A stretch of 64,000 nucleotides of DNA from positions 3,284,013 to 3,348,012 of the forward strand of contig NC_079427.1 in NCBI RefSeq assembly GCF_026213295.1. Direction: 5' to 3'. Source of the stretch: Gadus chalcogrammus (Eukaryota > Chordata > Actinopteri > Gadiformes > Gadidae). A program made the position numbers and the translations under genes. Every line of letters begins with the position of its first letter. Positions within the stretch are counted from its first letter, which is position 1. This document shows positions 53,050 to 64,000 of the stretch, piece after piece. The notes under the pieces are model-generated. The model worked only from the letters and a program-made list of their open reading frames with translations, searched no databases and was not told where the DNA came from.

Positions 53050-55345
53050 TCTATAAATAGGATTACGAAGTAGGCGCCGCCGCTCCACCTCTCGTCCCTT
53101 CGCTCCGTGAGCCCAATGTGGGGATTCCCGAGCGTTATGATGACGACCCTACCTCTTGTAACGCCTTCTTGTGCAACTGCTCCATCATCTTCGCCCTTCA
53201 GCCGCTCACCTTCCCCTCCGAAGAAGCCCGGGTGGCTTACTGTACGTCCACACCAGGAGCGACCAAAGCGTCAAAGACGCTCTGGTCGCTCACAAAGTTT
53301 CGCTGCGAATTTTTCTGTTCGCTTTGGTCGCTCAAGTCGCTCATGACGTACAATTCAATTATGCAGACGCATTTAAAGGAGCCGTATGCGTTTAGTAGGC
53401 CCTACAGACAGCCACATCAAATAGTGAACTCTCCCATACACCTTGGCCATATTGCCGAGACGGTTTTGCTTGTTCGATAAAGTGCTTCGACAACAAGTAG
53501 GACAGTGATTCCCCCCAATGTAAAAAAAAAAAGTAGGCTAATTACAACCGAGAACAAAAAACCCTGCGTGCTGTAGTAGTTAAAATATGTTTCACTGATC
53601 TGGATCTGCAAATCATGATCTGCACTCATTCGCATTCAAAACAAATAGACGTTGGGACACATGGCTAATTTGCATACGTGCACAGGAACACACCTGAAAA
53701 AGGGTGGGTTGTACAACACCGGGTGCCCAGTTACAGCCGCGATCAATACTTCAGCCGAGATTTTGTTCAGTGAGTGAATAAAGGTAGGTAGGAACCAAAG
53801 TGCCTGCCGATGTTCCCTGGGATCCACGCAAGCGAAGAGCGTCTAAATTCCGATTGGCTGTCAGTGTTTGGTCGCTGAAGCGAATAATAGTCATTTGCAT
53901 AAAGTTAAAAAGTTTTCAACTTCTTTTTGACGCTCTGGTCGCTCAACTTTGGCCGCTGGTAGCGTTGTTCGCTTTGGTCGCTCTGGTCGCTCTTGCCCAT
54001 AGAAAGTGAATGACTTCCGGCGATTTGGTCGCTCAATTCGCTTCTGGTGTGGACGGACAGTTACACCATCGACCTCCTCTCTGGGCGGGCGCGTCTTCGG
54101 GGCACAGCTGAGTGGCAGAGAGGGACCCCCACCTGCCGCTCTTTCCAGACCTTCTCCGAAGAGCTCAGAAGAGTCTTCGGTACCGGACCTCTGGGGGCCG
54201 AAGCCGGACGGGATCTGTTGGCCCTTTCCCAGGGAAGCCGCTCAGTCACGGACCACGCCATTGACTTCCGCACTAGGGCCCCCATGAGCGACTGGAGCCC
54301 ATCCGCTCTCCCTGATGTCTTCTTGCGGGGTCTGGCTGGGCACATCAAGGACGAGCTCATCACCCATGACCAACCGTCTACACTGGAGGGCCTGATCGAG
54401 CTCGCCACCCGCCTCGACCTCCGTATCCAGGCTCGTAGGAGGGAGAGGCGTTCAGGGGCTCCGTCACGTCCTACCCCGCCACGCAGCCCTCCTCTCCCCA
54501 GGTTCCCAGTAACCCACGCCTCCTTCCCAATGACCTCATCTGCTTCTTGGAGGGAGGGGGATCCAGAGCCCATGAAGGTGGGTCGCACCCATCTCCCACC
54601 GGAAGAAAAGGAGAGAAGACGGAGGCAGAACCTCTGCCTGAACTGCAGCCAGCCAGGACACTTTGCTGATCGGTGCCCGTTAAAAGACAGAGCTCGCCAG
54701 TAACCAGAGGCATACTGGTGAGCTCCGTAGTAGACTCTGCCTCTCCTAGAAGACCCACCTTCTCCGGTGAGCTCTTGCTACCCTCCGGTTCCCATCCCAT
54801 AGCTGCCCTCGTCGATTCAGGGGCCGACGAGAGCATCAGGCACAACCCCACCATTCACTGGTCTACTTGTTGCGTCCGGGAGTGGGGAGTGACCTGTCAG
54901 CAGTCCTGTCTCAGGACGCCTTCACCGCCGCCTGTTCCCCTCGTTCCTGCCCCAGCCTCGGACATCTCCGGGGTCCCTGCAGCTTACCATGACCTTACTC
55001 CTGAGCAAGAGGCCATGGAGGAGCACATCCAGAATTCTTTAGCAGCGGGGATCATCCGACCCTCCTCGTCACCGGCTGGGGCGGGGTTCTTCGTCATGGG
55101 CAAGAAGTCCCTGAGACCCTGTATCGACTACCGAGGCCTGAAAAACATAACGGTGAAGAACCGCTATGCCCTTCCACTATTCTCCTCCACCTCAGAGCTG
55201 CTCCAGGGGGCAACGGTCTTCACCAAGCTCGACTTGAGAAATGCCTACCATCTGGTAGGCATTATCTGTTAAATAAGTTTGTCTTTGTGTACCTGGACGA
55301 CATCCAGATTTTTTCCCGCAATCTTGAGGAGCACGTCACCCACAT
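53050..55345 (+). mobile_element. Ty3/gypsy (Sushi-like) fragment 2
   Basis: Paralogue of fragment 1. The gag frame is open from the MITE junction (54063) to 54703, with FLRGLAGHIKDEL and a zinc knuckle ([14 protein letters not shown], about 54639-54681), and Trp where fragment 1 has a stop. Pol (54673-55272) overlaps gag in another frame. It has lost most of protease after DSGADESI and much of the segment before RT, then runs to NAYHLVG and the YLDD piece. It is interrupted by a MITE at 53240-54060 and ends at the same junction as fragment 1. Confidence 0.85.
53240..54060. mobile_element. Harbinger-type MITE with TTA target duplications
   Basis: An 821-bp element with termini CTGTACGTCCACACCAG and, inverted, CTGTCCGTCCACACCAG, flanked by TTA at 53237-53239 and 54061-54063. 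The empty site is preserved in fragment 1 at 4073-4075. Subterminal GGTCGCTC motifs are repeated at both ends. There is no transposase. Confidence 0.9.
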
Positions 55346-57920
55346 CATCTGAATTAAGTATGCTTTCGCACTCTGAGGTCGGGTCAGTGTCCTTGAAAAG
55401 TAGATGGAGAAATTTTCAAAAACAGTTATCCTGGAAAGCAGATTTAACAAAGATTTAGTTAAAAGTTTAATATCTAAGATAGTATCAGAAGGGGCTTACC
55501 CAGGGACAGCATTGGGTCTTGGAGACTGGACCAGAGAGTACAGGACCTGATCTATCTGATCTGATCTGACGGGGGCAAACCACAGGACGTTGAGACACTT
55601 TCGGTTCTCTTAGCGAGAGATGTGGGTGCACAGTGAAGGTCATCCTGCTCTTCCTTTGCTTCCCTCTGTGTTGTCTGAGACGAGTGAATGATCAGAGCTG
55701 AGGTGTTTTCAAACACAGAAACAGTAAGGGACCAATGGGAAGAGAGGACAGAAGAGTACGTTTACAAAAACTTCCTGTTTTTCTGATTCATTTTCTGATC
55801 TTTGGTTGGGATTTGTGGTCCCACCATGCAGGCTGCTGTAGGCTTTGATTTAAGACTCATTCTTCAAATGTGTTCCTTTTCTAACCACTTCTAGGTTTCC
55901 TCAAACTGTCCCGGGCTGGGAGTATCATTCTCAAATAGTTATTTATTTGCTTGGATTACACATCATTACCTCCATCACTCCGTCTGGTCCTTCTGCTCCC
56001 TGGTAGAAGACCCTTAGTTTGACCTCTTGATCGTGCTGAAGATCTCAACCTAGATCTTACTCTCAACATCAATAGTCTTTAACGAGAATTTTCAACGGAA
56101 ACAGAATTAATTTGCAGAACCCTTTCACAAGAAACATGAAGCACTTTTAACTTACAATATTACATAGCTGTGCCTGCTGGTTCCCCTTCAAAGCTTATCT
56201 CTTGGCAATTATATTTGCACATTGGCAGAACAGTTCTCAGAATTGCAGGGCTAGATTAACAGCTTTTTTTGTTTTTGTTTTTCAAGTTTGTGTCTCTTGT
56301 GCTGCTGACAAGACAGGTGTGAAACCCGAACAAGAAGTTAACAGACCTCCTGTGGTCGCTGCATCTCCACCCCCCATATCTACATATCTACAAAACCCGT
56401 TAAATATCACACTTGATCCAACGCTAAATTCTCTCTTGCAGTTTTTAGTCTGTGACTGTGAAAATCTTTGGTGTAAGCCCAGCATTAGTGGATGTGCATG
56501 CAATAGCTGTATGTAGCCTATAGAAGGAGCTATCTACAATACAAACCAATGTACAAGTGGAGTAAGTTGTGTTCTCTTTGAAGACCTCCCCTCAAATGTG
56601 CAGTACATTCAGGCAATGAGCAGGTGGTGTAGATTCAACTGAGTGCCGGCCAACATTTTTTTTCCTTTAGGGGAGGCATATACAGCAGTTCAGGCTGTCA
56701 CTGTCTTGCACACACCAATCCTACTCCTATCCGATTTTGGTAGTGGTGGTTGTTGCCAGAATGTTATTACCTGGTCACCCAAAATGGCCAATGAATCATA
56801 CAATAGCATGTAGATATAAAACCCATAGAGTTAAACGCGTATCCTACGTTTTTTAAACTTGGGTTAGGCTTGTGCATTTCAAGATTTGACCAGGATCCAT
56901 TCATAGCACTACAATGTTACAAACTACATTACTTATAATCTAAATTAAGTATGCGGTACCACTCTGAGGTCGGGTCAGTGTCCCTAAAAAGAAGATGGAG
57001 ACATTTTCAAAATCAGTTACCCTGGAATGCAGATTTAACAAAGATTTAGAAGTTAAAAGTTGAATATCTAAGCTAGTCTCTGAAGGGGCTTACCCAGGGC
57101 CAGCATTGGGTCTTGGAGAGTGGACCAGAGAGTACAGGACCTGATCTAACTGATTTGATCGGAAGGGGGGATCCAACAGGACGTTGAGGCACTTTCGGTT
57201 CTCTTAGCGAGAGACGTGGGTGCACGGTGAAGGTCATCCTGCTCTTCATTTGCTTCCCTGTGTTGTCTGAGCAGAGTGAATGGTCAGAGCTGAGGTGTTT
57301 TCAAACACAGAAACAGTAAAGAACAGATGGGAAGAGAGGACAGAAGAGTACGTTTACAAAAGCTTTAAACTTCCTGTTTTTCTGATTCATTTTGTGACCT
57401 TTGGTGGGGATTTGTGGTCCCACCATGCAGGCTGCTGTAGGCTTTGATTCAAGACTCATTCTTCAAATGTGTTCCTTTTTCTAACCACTTCTACGTTTCC
57501 TCAAACTGTCCCGGGCTGGGAGTATCATTCTCAAATAGTTATTTATTTGCTTGGATTACACATCATTACCTCCATCACTCCGTCTGGTCATTCTGCTCCC
57601 TGGTAGAAGACCCTTAGTTTGTCCTCTTGATCGTGCAGAAGATCTCAACCTAGATCTCACTCTCAACATCAATAGTCTAACTTTGATGGGAACTTTCAGC
57701 AGAAACAGAATTAATTTGCGGAACCCTCTCACAATAAGCATGAAGCACTTTTAACTTACAATATAACATAGCTGTGCCTGCTGGTTCCCCTTAATAGATA
57801 ATCTCTTAGCAATTATATTTGTGTATGGCACAAAGTTCTCAGAGTGGCAGGGCTAGATTAACAGGAACAACTAAAGCAACAACTAGAATTTTTACAGCTG
57901 GTTTTGGGGCGTGGGCTCGG
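55346..57920. repeat. Two tandem relic units upstream of second-type TM relic
   Basis: Units begin at 55346 and about 56936 (spacing about 1.59 kb), as in 5691-9983. Dead tail exons lie near 55490-55735 and 57080-57320 on the minus strand, with frameshifts and lost acceptors. Confidence 0.65.
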
Positions 57921-58079
57921 GGCATTTGTGTGTCTTAGTCAAGGATGGCTAAGTAAGAAATGGCTTCCTGTCTCCCATCTCCACCACAGTATCTGGCCTT
58001 CCTCCCTGGGCACATGGTTTCTGGAAGCCATCTTTCTTCTGGTGAAGAGAACAGAGTGATAAAGAAGCAACAGGAGAAA

Positions 58080-58141
<62 letters not shown>

Positions 58142-58345
58142 TCACCTTATCCAGAGGAAGATGAGAAGGGGTATGGGGACCAGTAAGACAGCAACTGTAT
58201 GTACAGTGATCTGTGATCTGTGATGATGATGATGTGTCTGGAAGATACTGAGAGAAGCATTGAACTGCCCTCCACTATTTCCTGATTACAGGGACCTGAG
58301 TACACAGATGTGTGTTTAGGGCTAGGTCTTGAGGTCAACTATGTT
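57921..58345 (-). pseudogene. Second-type receptor relic: Ig stub, TM and cytoplasmic exon
   Basis: The most complete relic. An Ig4-like exon start (SPKHTSVYSG, EIVEGSSMLL) at about 58248-58335 runs after some 30 codons straight into the TM sequence (ITVHTVAVLLVPIPLLIFLW, 58150-58210; donor GTGATAAGT) without an intron or the rest of the domain. The cytoplasmic-exon homologue is at about 57981-58042. The chimeric Ig-TM join shows an old deletion. Confidence 0.65.
58086..58137. repeat. (GA)n microsatellite in relic intron
   Basis: Pure AG run, the counterpart of 38337-38432. Confidence 0.95.
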
Positions 58346-59492
58346 AAAAGATGTTAAAGATGCTAAAAGATGATGTGTTTATATCAGTGATACAGCAGGA
58401 TAATGCATGAGGAATTTGTATGATACACATTAATGTTGACAGGGTTATGCAGACTTTAAAGGTAAAGTGTCTAGGGTTTAGTGGTATCTATTGGTCTAGT
58501 AATATTCAGTTGGTTATTCACCAACTGAATAACCCCCCTTTTTACTTAGTTACTTAATCTGATTGGTTGTCTGAGTTATTAGAACAATATATGGCTGTGT
58601 CCATGTTTGGAAATCCAGCCAAACCAGTCACAAACCTAGAGAACAGGAGATCAGGAGATCAGGACACATTTAATGTCGAAACCATCGTAATATTGCATGT
58701 GTTGCAATGTTTTCTGGTTCTGCACTCCTTGGGGCTTGTGCAGGCGCACTGACCACTCGTGCTGCCAGACATTTGCAGGAATCGTAAGGAAAATTGTGCA
58801 TAAACTTTCCGAAGATATCATCTTAACATTTTATGAGACTAGCCTGCATGTTTCCACATGTTTCAAATACGTGTTTTTATATATCATTTAGGTTATTTCT
58901 TAAACAGAACATAGCCTGGAAGCATGAAAAACACCATAAGCAGTTTAACTTAACCACTAAACATCATATACAAGCACTGAAAGAAGATTATGATAATAAA
59001 AAGCACACTTCTCGCGAGACATGTTTTCAAACACACTTGACTTTATTGCCGAAACAAACGTAATATTACATTTTCCACTGAGAATAAAATAAATGTCAAC
59101 CATGTTTGGTTATCAGTGATAGTAGCTCCCACATCATCCAACAAAGCAATGATAGAAAGTGTTTTTTTTCTGACGAGAAGAATATTCTTAGTAACTAACA
59201 AACAAAACAAACTATACAAATGCTGAACGAAGATTATGACAATAACATACAATTGTATTGCTAGAAATTGTATTAAAACCCATTTAAAGCTGAATCTATA
59301 TAAAAATAATGCATTGTCTGGGACATATATTTGATGGTGGTATACAACTCTGACATCAGTTTACTGTCGCTGAAAAGTTAAAAAAAGATAAAGAGAAGTT
59401 AAGTAACTCTAAAAATTCTACACGGTTTATAAATGACTTGATGAGGAAGTCTCAAGCCAAAAAAGTTTATTTTAGAGAACTATCAGGAGTGC
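58346..59492. other. Spacer downstream of receptor E
   Basis: Paralogous to 11063-12217. No gene. Confidence 0.5.
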
Positions 59493-59732
59493 TTACTCAG
59501 GGACAGCCTTGGGTCTTTTAAGGTTGATGGCAGAGTAAAGGACCTGCTCTGTATGATCAGACTCTACCAGAGCACCAGCAAACCCACGAGGCACTTCCTG
59601 GTTCTTAGAGCGAGAGATGTGGATGCTGGCATAGTGAGGGTCATCCTGCTCTTCTATTGGTTCTCTCTGTGCTGCAGAAGCCGAGCGATTGGTCAGAGCT
59701 TAAAGGTTGTCGTACACAGGACACGGAGGAGA
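59493..59732 (-). pseudogene. Receptor E tail exon with premature TAA
   Basis: Same stop position as in B: VYDNL then TAA (59700-59702). The frame beyond remains open to the ancestral stop at 59493-59495 with HYASI and LYSAI motifs still present. Confidence 0.8.
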
Positions 59733-60730
59733 CTGACGGGGAGAGAGGACAGAGTAGTACATTTAGAAAACACTTTACTCTCAAATGGCTCTTCAGAAGC
59801 TCATGTTGTTATGGTTCATTTAGGGCCCGTTGGGGGTGACAAGTGCTTCCACAGTGCAGGACGCTGTAGGTTTCACTTTAGGACTCTTCTTCTTGAACAT
59901 ATTCCTCTTTCTAATCATTGATAGGTTTCAGTGACAGCTTGTAAGATTGTTCTTAAACGTGGAAAAATAGACATCTTTGTTTGCTTGGATTAGACATCAA
60001 TACTTCCATCCCTCTGTCTTCTCATTCTGTGCACTGGCAGAGGTCTCTCAGTTTGTCAGTTTGTTCTCAGCCTAGATCGCACTCTATATGTCACTCTTGA
60101 TTTCACAAAACAATAAAAGTGAAAAAGTTGCCTCAATGGTCCAACTTGTCTGGGATTTCGGTACTCGTAAAGTTATTTTTGGTACAATTGATATGACCAC
60201 GGATAACAGCAATGGGCTACCCCACAATTTAATTTGCCACATAACGCCAGCTACAGCTGTATGGGTAGTCAACTTATTGAATGATAAATTTGAAATGCAA
60301 CAATAAGTTAACAAATGTTGATAGACGTGACTAAACATAACTTTAATACATAACCTCGTCCATTAAAACTTTTCTATCTAAGCGTCACGTTAGTATTATA
60401 AAAAATAATTAATGCTATTTGATTTGGTTCCCTTTTTGTGATGGTTCCCCTCTAAAGCTAATCTCTTGAGCATTGTATCAGCATATTGTCATAAAGGTCT
60501 CGTAGCGAAAGGGCTAGGAGTTACAGAAACGGCAACCAGTGCAAGTACATGAGATTTTAGAGGCATGGGCTCGGGGTATATCCACCACACTAGTCGGTAG
60601 TGGAAGGAGTAAAGGAGTCATAGTAACAAATAGCTTCCTGTCTCTCACCTCCTCCCTGGTATCTGGCCTTCCTCCCTGGACACGCGCTTTCCTAGAAGCC
60701 CTCTTTCTTCTGGGGAAGAGAACAGAGAGA

Positions 60731-60761
<31 letters not shown>

Positions 60762-63380
60762 AAGAAGAAGAAGAAGAAGAAGAAGAAGAAGATTATGGAG
60801 GGATAGAGAGAGAATATCTCACCTCATCCAGAGGAAGATGACGAGGAGTATGGTGGCCAGTAAAACAGCAACAGTACCTCTAACCAGAGTTATTGTAGTC
60901 ACTGACGATGATGATGTGGCTGAAACACAGTAATTTAACATTTGATTCATGTGAAGGATCAAATAATGTCCATATATATTACATTTACATTTGTCTAAAT
61001 GTAACAGATCGACAATTTATGAAAAAAGATTATGGATTCTCTTACTCAAGAGTATTCTTACTCTATAAAACTTGGACACATCTATAACTGGGGGGCTCGT
61101 ACAGCACCAAAGTTAATAAAAGTGGCAACACATTATTTAAGCCAATCACAAATTGAATGGAGCCGTTGCATGAGTCTGTGTCTTACCATCGATGGTGCTG
61201 GTACTCAGGTATTATTCAAGGGTTTGGTCGGTCTTTAAACAATGTGCTATTTTAAAGAAACAATTACCTGTCACATTAAGGAACATCAAAGTTGAATTCT
61301 GAAGTCCAACTGCATTACGAGCTTCACAGTAATAATTTCCTCCAAGCTCAGTTGTGATGTTACTGATGGTGTAGTTCTCTCCTAATTCCTCCAGTGAGCC
61401 TCCATGTTCCCTGAACCAGGTGTAGTTAGCTGCTGGGTTGGCATCACTGCTGCAGCTCAGAGTCACTGAACCTCCCTCCTTTATTTCACCAGGGGGTCTC
61501 ACGCTAACTGAGGGGGTCTTTGGAGCGTCTGTCATAAGCACAAGGATATATTTACATCTTAAAGATAAGAAGCCGTGCACATAACTACAATGTCAGTGGG
61601 ATACAGAATGCTGTTTCAAATAATAAAATCTCCCTGTGAATCATAGTTTACCAATCATAAGCAATACATGAATAGCAGCTTAACAATTTTGCAAGACGGT
61701 ATACAGCAAATATGTTGACATATAAGACGAAACAGATTTGTATTATTACTATTTAACTTTAAGTTTTTTGTTACTATCGTTTTCCACTCACACAGGACAT
61801 CTACGAAAAACGAGTTGGAGCCCAGATATCCATATTGGTTCTCTGCTTGGCAGCGGTACGTTCCCCTGTCTTTAGAGCTGACTGGGTCCAAGGTATAAGG
61901 TCGACTTGGTTCCCAGAGCAGAGGTTGGTTGTCCCTGAACCAGGTGTAGTCAGCTGCTGGGTTGGCATCACTGCTGCAGCTCAGAGTCACTGAACCTCCC
62001 TCCTTTATTACACCAGGGGGTCTCACGCTCACTGAGGGGGTCTTTGGAGCGTCTGTCATAAACACAAATTATACATTTACATCCTAAAGATAAGAAACCG
62101 TGCACATAACTGCAATGTCAGCGAGATACATAATGCTAGTTTTCCTTTGTTAGTGACACTAGGAGCAGGGGTTGAGATGTTATTCTGTGTGTTCTTTTAC
62201 TCACATTTCACATCAATAGAGAATGAGGACGAATTTGTTGTCCCTAGGTCATTCTTAGCTGTGCAGAGATACTGTCCAGAGTCTGAAGACTGGATGGGAT
62301 GAAAGGAAAGCTGTTGTCCTTGGACACTGTGTCCGGGGGGATGACCTGTAGTAACCTTGGACCAGGTGTACTTTGCTACTGGGTTGGCCTCGCTGGTGCA
62401 GGTCAGATTCACTGAACTGCCCTCCTTTATTACACCAGGGGGTGTCCATCCCACTGAGGGGGTCTCTGGAGCGTCTGTTGACAGTTATATCACATTAGTT
62501 ATTAAACAAATTGTATTAATAAAATATATGTCAAGTGTGTACCCAAGTATAAAAAAGCATAAAAAAAAGAAAGCATTAGGAAGTTCTAAGGCTAGTGTCA
62601 TGAGCATTTCCAAGCCTTGTATTGAATCCAGTTTATCTTTGAAGTGCAACTTGCAGGATGTCATTGCGCATTGCTCGTTATAGACTGGCTGCGGTCAGAA
62701 TGTCAATCAATAATAAAAATAAAGGAGCAGTCCATACCAACTGGACAACCCTTTGTCTGAATTATCTTTGAAGATTACAATCCAGAGGGAAATCTATGCA
62801 GTCGGCTATTTTTCTAATTTGTACTTTTGTTAGCTTCAAACTTAGTAGTTATCCTGCTTTCCTTACAGATGGAATCAAAGCAAGTAGTGTATGTTTCTGT
62901 TCTACCCAAATCTTAAATGGTATCAGTAGTAGCATTAGCCCACCCTGTACTACTGGTAGGCCTACCCTGAGGCTGAGGACTGCTTCAACATGGACGATAG
63001 TTGTCCATTCATACTTAAACTAGATGTACTTCGTTACACTATAGACCCAATACGTTTGGACTCATGTCAGTGTACTGTGGCGCTCTTACACACTGATGGA
63101 GAGTGGAGATGTTCGGATCCTTGAACAGCACATGAAACCCTGTATTCAGAGGGAATATAGAACCAGTAGGACATTCCTTGATGTTGTTGATTTCCGTTCC
63201 TGTACCAGGTGTACGTAAGACCAGGTAAATCACACATGCTGTGACATTTCAGCTGTACCCTGTCACGATACCTAGTAAGAATGACCACTTCCACCTGGGA
63301 ATCTGGGCCAGGGAAGAAATTACACAAAAATGAATAATAAAAAGAATAGTCTAAACAGAAAAAATAAAATGCAGTTGCAT

Positions 63381-63477
<97 letters not shown>

Positions 63478-63886
63478 TACACACAGTTGAATAGATTCAT
63501 TAGTAATCAATGTTTACCTGTCACAGATAACTTCACTCCAGGGGAACCACTAAATGCCCCGCCTCCTCGGTTTGTTGTAATCCTAAACTTGTATTCAGCA
63601 GAGTCTCTCTGTGTTACGTCTTTGATTCTCAGTGTACAAGTCCCAGTACAGCTGCTGGAATACCGACACTTGGTCTCTCCACAGATGTATTCAACACGAC
63701 GCCTATAGTCTGTATCGTCTTTCAGATCAAATGGTTCATGGTTTATATTGGTAAACCACAGTTTTTTCTCCACTGCATGTCCTTTAGGGTATTTATAGTT
63801 GCATATGATGTCAACCGTTGATCCTCTCAAAGCACAGATATTACTAGATGGGTAAGTAACTGCCCAGTAAGAGATACCCTGTAATG
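59493..63886 (-). CDS. CD22/Siglec-like receptor, copy E (ITIM-less tail; 5' end off window)
   Basis: Exons: V-set 63518-63886, Ig2 63090-63302, Ig3 62205-62474, Ig4/5 61792-62052, Ig6 61268-61528, TM 60823-60919 (AVLLATILLVIFLW), basic cytoplasmic exon 60649-60709, tail exon ending at 59732. The leader exon lies to the right of the window. All Ig exons are open with good splice sites. The tail has TAA at 59700-59702 directly after VYDNL. With a 55-nt leader the frame closes at 1620 nt (539 residues). The product would be a five-Ig-domain surface receptor with a short tail keeping only the YxN tyrosine. Confidence 0.8.
60732..60793. repeat. (GAA)n microsatellite in TM-cytoplasmic intron of E
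   Basis: About 20 GAA units in a 113-nt intron, forming the polypyrimidine tract on the minus strand. No GTT part. Confidence 0.9.
62475..63089. other. Intron between Ig2 and Ig3 of receptor E
   Basis: Noncoding, paralogous to 21-657 and 31996-32554. No insertion or gene. Confidence 0.6.
63381..63484. repeat. (CA)n microsatellite in intron 2 of receptor E
   Basis: Near-pure CA run of about 100 bp. Confidence 0.95.
63518..63886 (-). CDS. V-set exon, receptor E
   Basis: 123 codons, the longest V exon. A-strand Trp (SYWAVTYP), B-strand Cys (DIIC), E-strand Cys (CTGTC), F-strand EYKFRI with Arg kept. The G-strand aromatic is Phe (GGGAFSG, one extra Gly). Confidence 0.85.
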
Positions 63887-64000
63887 CTGTAAAAAACCAA
63901 CACATTGACAATGATGATTACGATGAAATGCATGATCGCAAGATACAGATGAGATGGAGGCTAGGTGCAGCTCTAACTAGAGATACATGCTGAACACTGA

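Overview
The window looks like teleost fish genomic DNA. It has intron-split immunoglobulin-superfamily (IgSF) exons with GT/AG junctions, a Rex3-type RTE LINE, a Ty3/gypsy element, hAT, Harbinger, pogo and Tc1/mariner transposons, and many CA, GAA, GA and AT microsatellites. No species can be named, and I saw no rRNA or tRNA gene.

The backbone is a head-to-tail array of CD22/Siglec-like inhibitory receptor genes, all on the minus strand. I call them A to E by rising coordinate: A (1-2130, 5' part only), B (12218-19692), C (28403-34038), D (46364-51365) and E (59493-63886, leader exon outside the window). The shared exon plan is leader (55 coding nt), Siglec-like V-set, C2-like Ig2, Ig3, one or two Ig4/5 units, Ig6, transmembrane (TM), a 61-nt basic cytoplasmic exon, and a tail exon with a YxN motif and two ITIM-like tyrosines. 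Junction phases between Ig exons are 1-1, so domains can be lost without shifting the frame. V domains carry the Siglec layout: an A-strand Trp, a Cys on the E strand instead of the F strand, and an F-strand Arg in a YxFR motif.

Only gene C keeps a complete open frame: its nine exons sum to 1911 nt (636 residues), though its Ig3 exon is a chimera. B and E share a TAA in the tail exon just after the YxN motif, which removes both ITIMs. B's Ig6 exon has also lost its splice acceptor and gained a stop. D has an out-of-frame Ig3/Ig4 fusion exon and a Lys in place of the F-strand Arg. The array therefore appears to be diversifying or decaying, with each copy damaged differently.

Between genes lie relics of a second receptor type (partial Ig4-like exon, a different TM exon, dead tail exons) at 5.7-11.1, 24.5-24.9, 36.75-38.55, 43.5-44.6 and 55.3-58.3 kb, plus an orphan intact ITIM tail exon at 39.7-40.0 kb. 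One relic was triplicated in tandem (about 1.59-kb units, 5691-9983).

Mobile DNA fills the rest and dates the duplications. Gypsy fragments at 3.9-5.7 and 53.05-55.35 kb share the same 3' junction, so they were copied with the array. A Harbinger-type MITE sits in only one of them. A Tc1 element (25.46-27.77 kb) carries a solo LTR with 5-bp target duplications and a second inverted-repeat element. A 1.2-kb inverted-repeat element in gene B has a sister at 40.3-43.5 kb that is split by the Rex3 LINE.
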